Assembly (NCBI GenBank): GCA_002393835.1
Contig: DGTW01000119.1
Location: 1-13,733 of the forward strand
Origin: Treponema sp. UBA4326
Lineage (GTDB): Bacteria > Spirochaetota > Spirochaetia > Treponematales > Treponemataceae
DNA: 13,733 bases
Direction: 5' to 3'
In this document: positions 12,719 to 13,733 of the stretch, one piece after another
How the letters are laid out: every line of letters starts with the position of its first letter
How positions within the stretch are numbered: position 1 is the first letter of the stretch
Notes under the pieces: generated by a model
The model's database searches: none
What the model saw: only the letters and a program-made list of their open reading frames with translations
What the model was told of the DNA's origin: nothing
Position numbers and translations under genes: made by a program

Positions 12719-13492
12719 TTTCCGAGCCTCATACAAGACAATCGCAGCCGCTTGAGCCACATTAAGGCTCTCGATTGGCTGTGATTTTTCTTCTGCCGAA
12801 TCAGCGGTAAAAGGAATCGTTACAAGCTCATCACAATTCTTTCGGACTATTCCAGAAATTCCGTGCTCTTCATTTCCGAGAACAATCAGAGCTGGCTTTT
12901 TCGTTTCATTGCACATTTCAGGGATTCTTTCAACAGGTGTTTTTCCACGGACATCAGTACCAAAACGAAGCATCTTGCCTTCCATTGAAATAAGCAGCTT
13001 TTCAATAGACAAAATCGAATAGATATTAACATGCTCCATTCCGCCCTGTGCAACTCGATAAGAACTGGTAGTAATTGAGGATTGAGCCTCATCCCTCGGA
13101 ATGATTATGTTCTTAAATCCAAAAAAAGCAGCGCTTCTTACAATAGCACCCAAATTGTTGGCATTTCCAACTCTGTCAAGCAAAATGGCACTTTCCTTGT
13201 TGTGAAGCCATTCATTTGTAATATCAGTATTCAAATGAGGAATTTCCGGCTGACGAATCATGGCAACTACACCTTGATGATGAACAGTGCCACTGAGTTT
13301 TTCAAGCTCCCCCTCCGGTATATTGTTGTAAGGAACTTTTCGCTCCGCAAGAGATTTAAATAAATCCTTAAAATCCCTCATTCTGTCACGGGTATAATAA
13401 AACCTAGTGATTCTTTCGGGATGACATTTTACAAGTGCTTTAACAGCTTCAAAACCACAAATTGCAAGTTCGTTTCTAATATCGTTCTTCAT
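12701..13492 (-). CDS. SpoU/TrmH-family RNA 2'-O-methyltransferase (RlmB/TrmH-like)
   Basis: The product is 263 residues. An N-terminal substrate-binding domain of about 85 residues ends in GTVHHQGVVAMI (68-79), the L30e-like region typical of 23S rRNA G2251 methyltransferases. The SPOUT catalytic domain follows. Motif 1 is LLDRVGNANNLGAIVRSAAF (104-123, conserved Asn113 and Arg119), motif 2 is VLGNEEHGIS (204-213) and motif 3 is ESLNVAQAAAIVLYEARK (241-258). These form the trefoil knot that binds S-adenosylmethionine. The enzyme methylates a ribose 2'-OH in rRNA or tRNA; which one cannot be decided here. A TATAAT lies at 13507-13502, only 9 nt before the ATG, so any leader would be 2-3 nt. 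Its TGA lies inside the kinase gene. Confidence 0.88.
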   Translation of the reverse strand: MKNDIRNELAICGFEAVKALVKCHPERITRFYYTRDRMRDFKDLFKSLAERKVPYNNIPEGELEKLSGTVHHQGVVAMIRQPEIPHLNTDITNEWLHNKESAILLDRVGNANNLGAIVRSAAFFGFKNIIIPRDEAQSSITTSSYRVAQGGMEHVNIYSILSIEKLLISMEGKMLRFGTDVRGKTPVERIPEMCNETKKPALIVLGNEEHGISGIVRKNCDELVTIPFTADSAEEKSQPIESLNVAQAAAIVLYEARKLSVHF

Positions 13493-13530
13493 GCCTAGAA
13501 TATTATAGAAGATAAAATGAAAAGTCTATA

Positions 13531-13655
13531 TGTGGAAAACTCGTTAATAAATAGCTGAATTTTTAACAAAATTTCCCCATTTTTCAACAAGTTTTACACA
13601 ATTTGTGGATTATTTGTTGAAAACTTCCTACTTTTCCACAGAATATTGTTGAAAA
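13531..13655. other. AT-rich DnaA-box-like cluster, candidate oriC
   Basis: Four 9-mers match or nearly match the DnaA box TTWTNCACA. They are TTTTCCACA on the minus strand at 13539-13531, TTTTACACA at 13592-13600, TAATCCACA on the minus strand at 13612-13604 (one mismatch) and TTTTCCACA at 13632-13640. The middle two form an inverted pair 3 bp apart. The 10-mer TTGTTGAAAA occurs three times, at 13614-13623 and 13646-13655 on the + strand and inverted at 13581-13590. The stretch is strongly AT-rich and has no gene. This composition is typical of bacterial origins or DnaA-regulated promoters. No dnaA gene is visible, because the window ends about 80 bp further on. Confidence 0.55.
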
Positions 13656-13675
13656 CTAATATTTAAAGACAATCA

Positions 13676-13720
13676 CAAACCACCCGTCAAACGGGTGGTT
13701 TGAACACAGCCTATAAGGCT
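13676..13720. repeat. Perfect 12-bp hairpin plus small stem-loop at the right edge
   Basis: CAAACCACCCGT (13676-13687) pairs perfectly with 13691-13702 around a CAA loop. It is followed by AGCCT/AGGCT (13708-13720, ATA loop). The first could be a terminator for something on either strand, but no long U-tract follows. Two stem-loops in tandem at a region edge also resemble the subterminal hairpins of IS200/IS605-type elements or REP-like repeats. Without the sequence to the right this cannot be settled. Confidence 0.5.
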
Positions 13721-13733
13721 CGGTTCCCAAGCT

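Overview
The window looks like a chromosomal segment of a Treponema-type spirochaete, probably host-associated. This rests on the gene families and my recollection of their relatives, not on a search. The protein set fits: a PPi-type phosphofructokinase, a small outer-membrane barrel protein with a signal peptide, a bacterial-type ProRS, a membrane-anchored GerMN protein and a KDG kinase. Base composition is moderately AT-rich, with a still more AT-rich stretch at about 4.4-7.0 kb.

Layout, left to right. Positions 1-142 hold the start of a leftward gene cut by the window edge. Positions 199-487 are a decayed 3' end of a MetH-like B12-binding domain, truncated and frameshifted. Positions 494-606 carry three back-to-back hairpins, followed by an OMP gene (796-1500) with a near-consensus sigma-70 promoter, a second palindromic-repeat block and a terminator. 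The pfp gene (1773-2996) is convergent with a hipBA toxin-antitoxin module (3015-4443), whose promoter carries two copies of an operator palindrome. Next comes an accessory AT-rich block: a membrane zinc-ribbon protein, an 89-residue orphan, a secreted ankyrin-repeat protein, and a divergent XRE-type regulator. A hairpin-rich intergenic region leads to proS and a secreted protein of unknown function. That gene converges on a leftward GerMN-domain gene, which diverges from a PfkB-family sugar kinase (kdgK-like). The kinase overlaps tail-to-tail with a leftward SpoU/TrmH rRNA methyltransferase.

The right end (13.5-13.7 kb) has no gene. It holds four DnaA-box-like 9-mers, three copies of TTGTTGAAAA and a perfect 12-bp hairpin. 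The + strand is C-rich in both rightward and leftward genes wherever I counted, which means a leftward-moving fork and an origin somewhere to the right. Together these make the right end a credible oriC or DnaA-binding region.

A second recurring theme is promoter geometry. hipB, proS, the GerMN gene and the sugar kinase gene each have a -10-like hexamer ending 6-7 nt before the ATG and no clear Shine-Dalgarno, as expected for leaderless mRNAs. The OMP, pfp, secreted-protein and zinc-ribbon genes have ordinary Shine-Dalgarno sites. I found no CRISPR array, tRNA, rRNA or complete transposase gene. The best candidate for something undescribed is the ankyrin/orphan/zinc-ribbon group next to hipBA, but its function cannot be read from the sequence.
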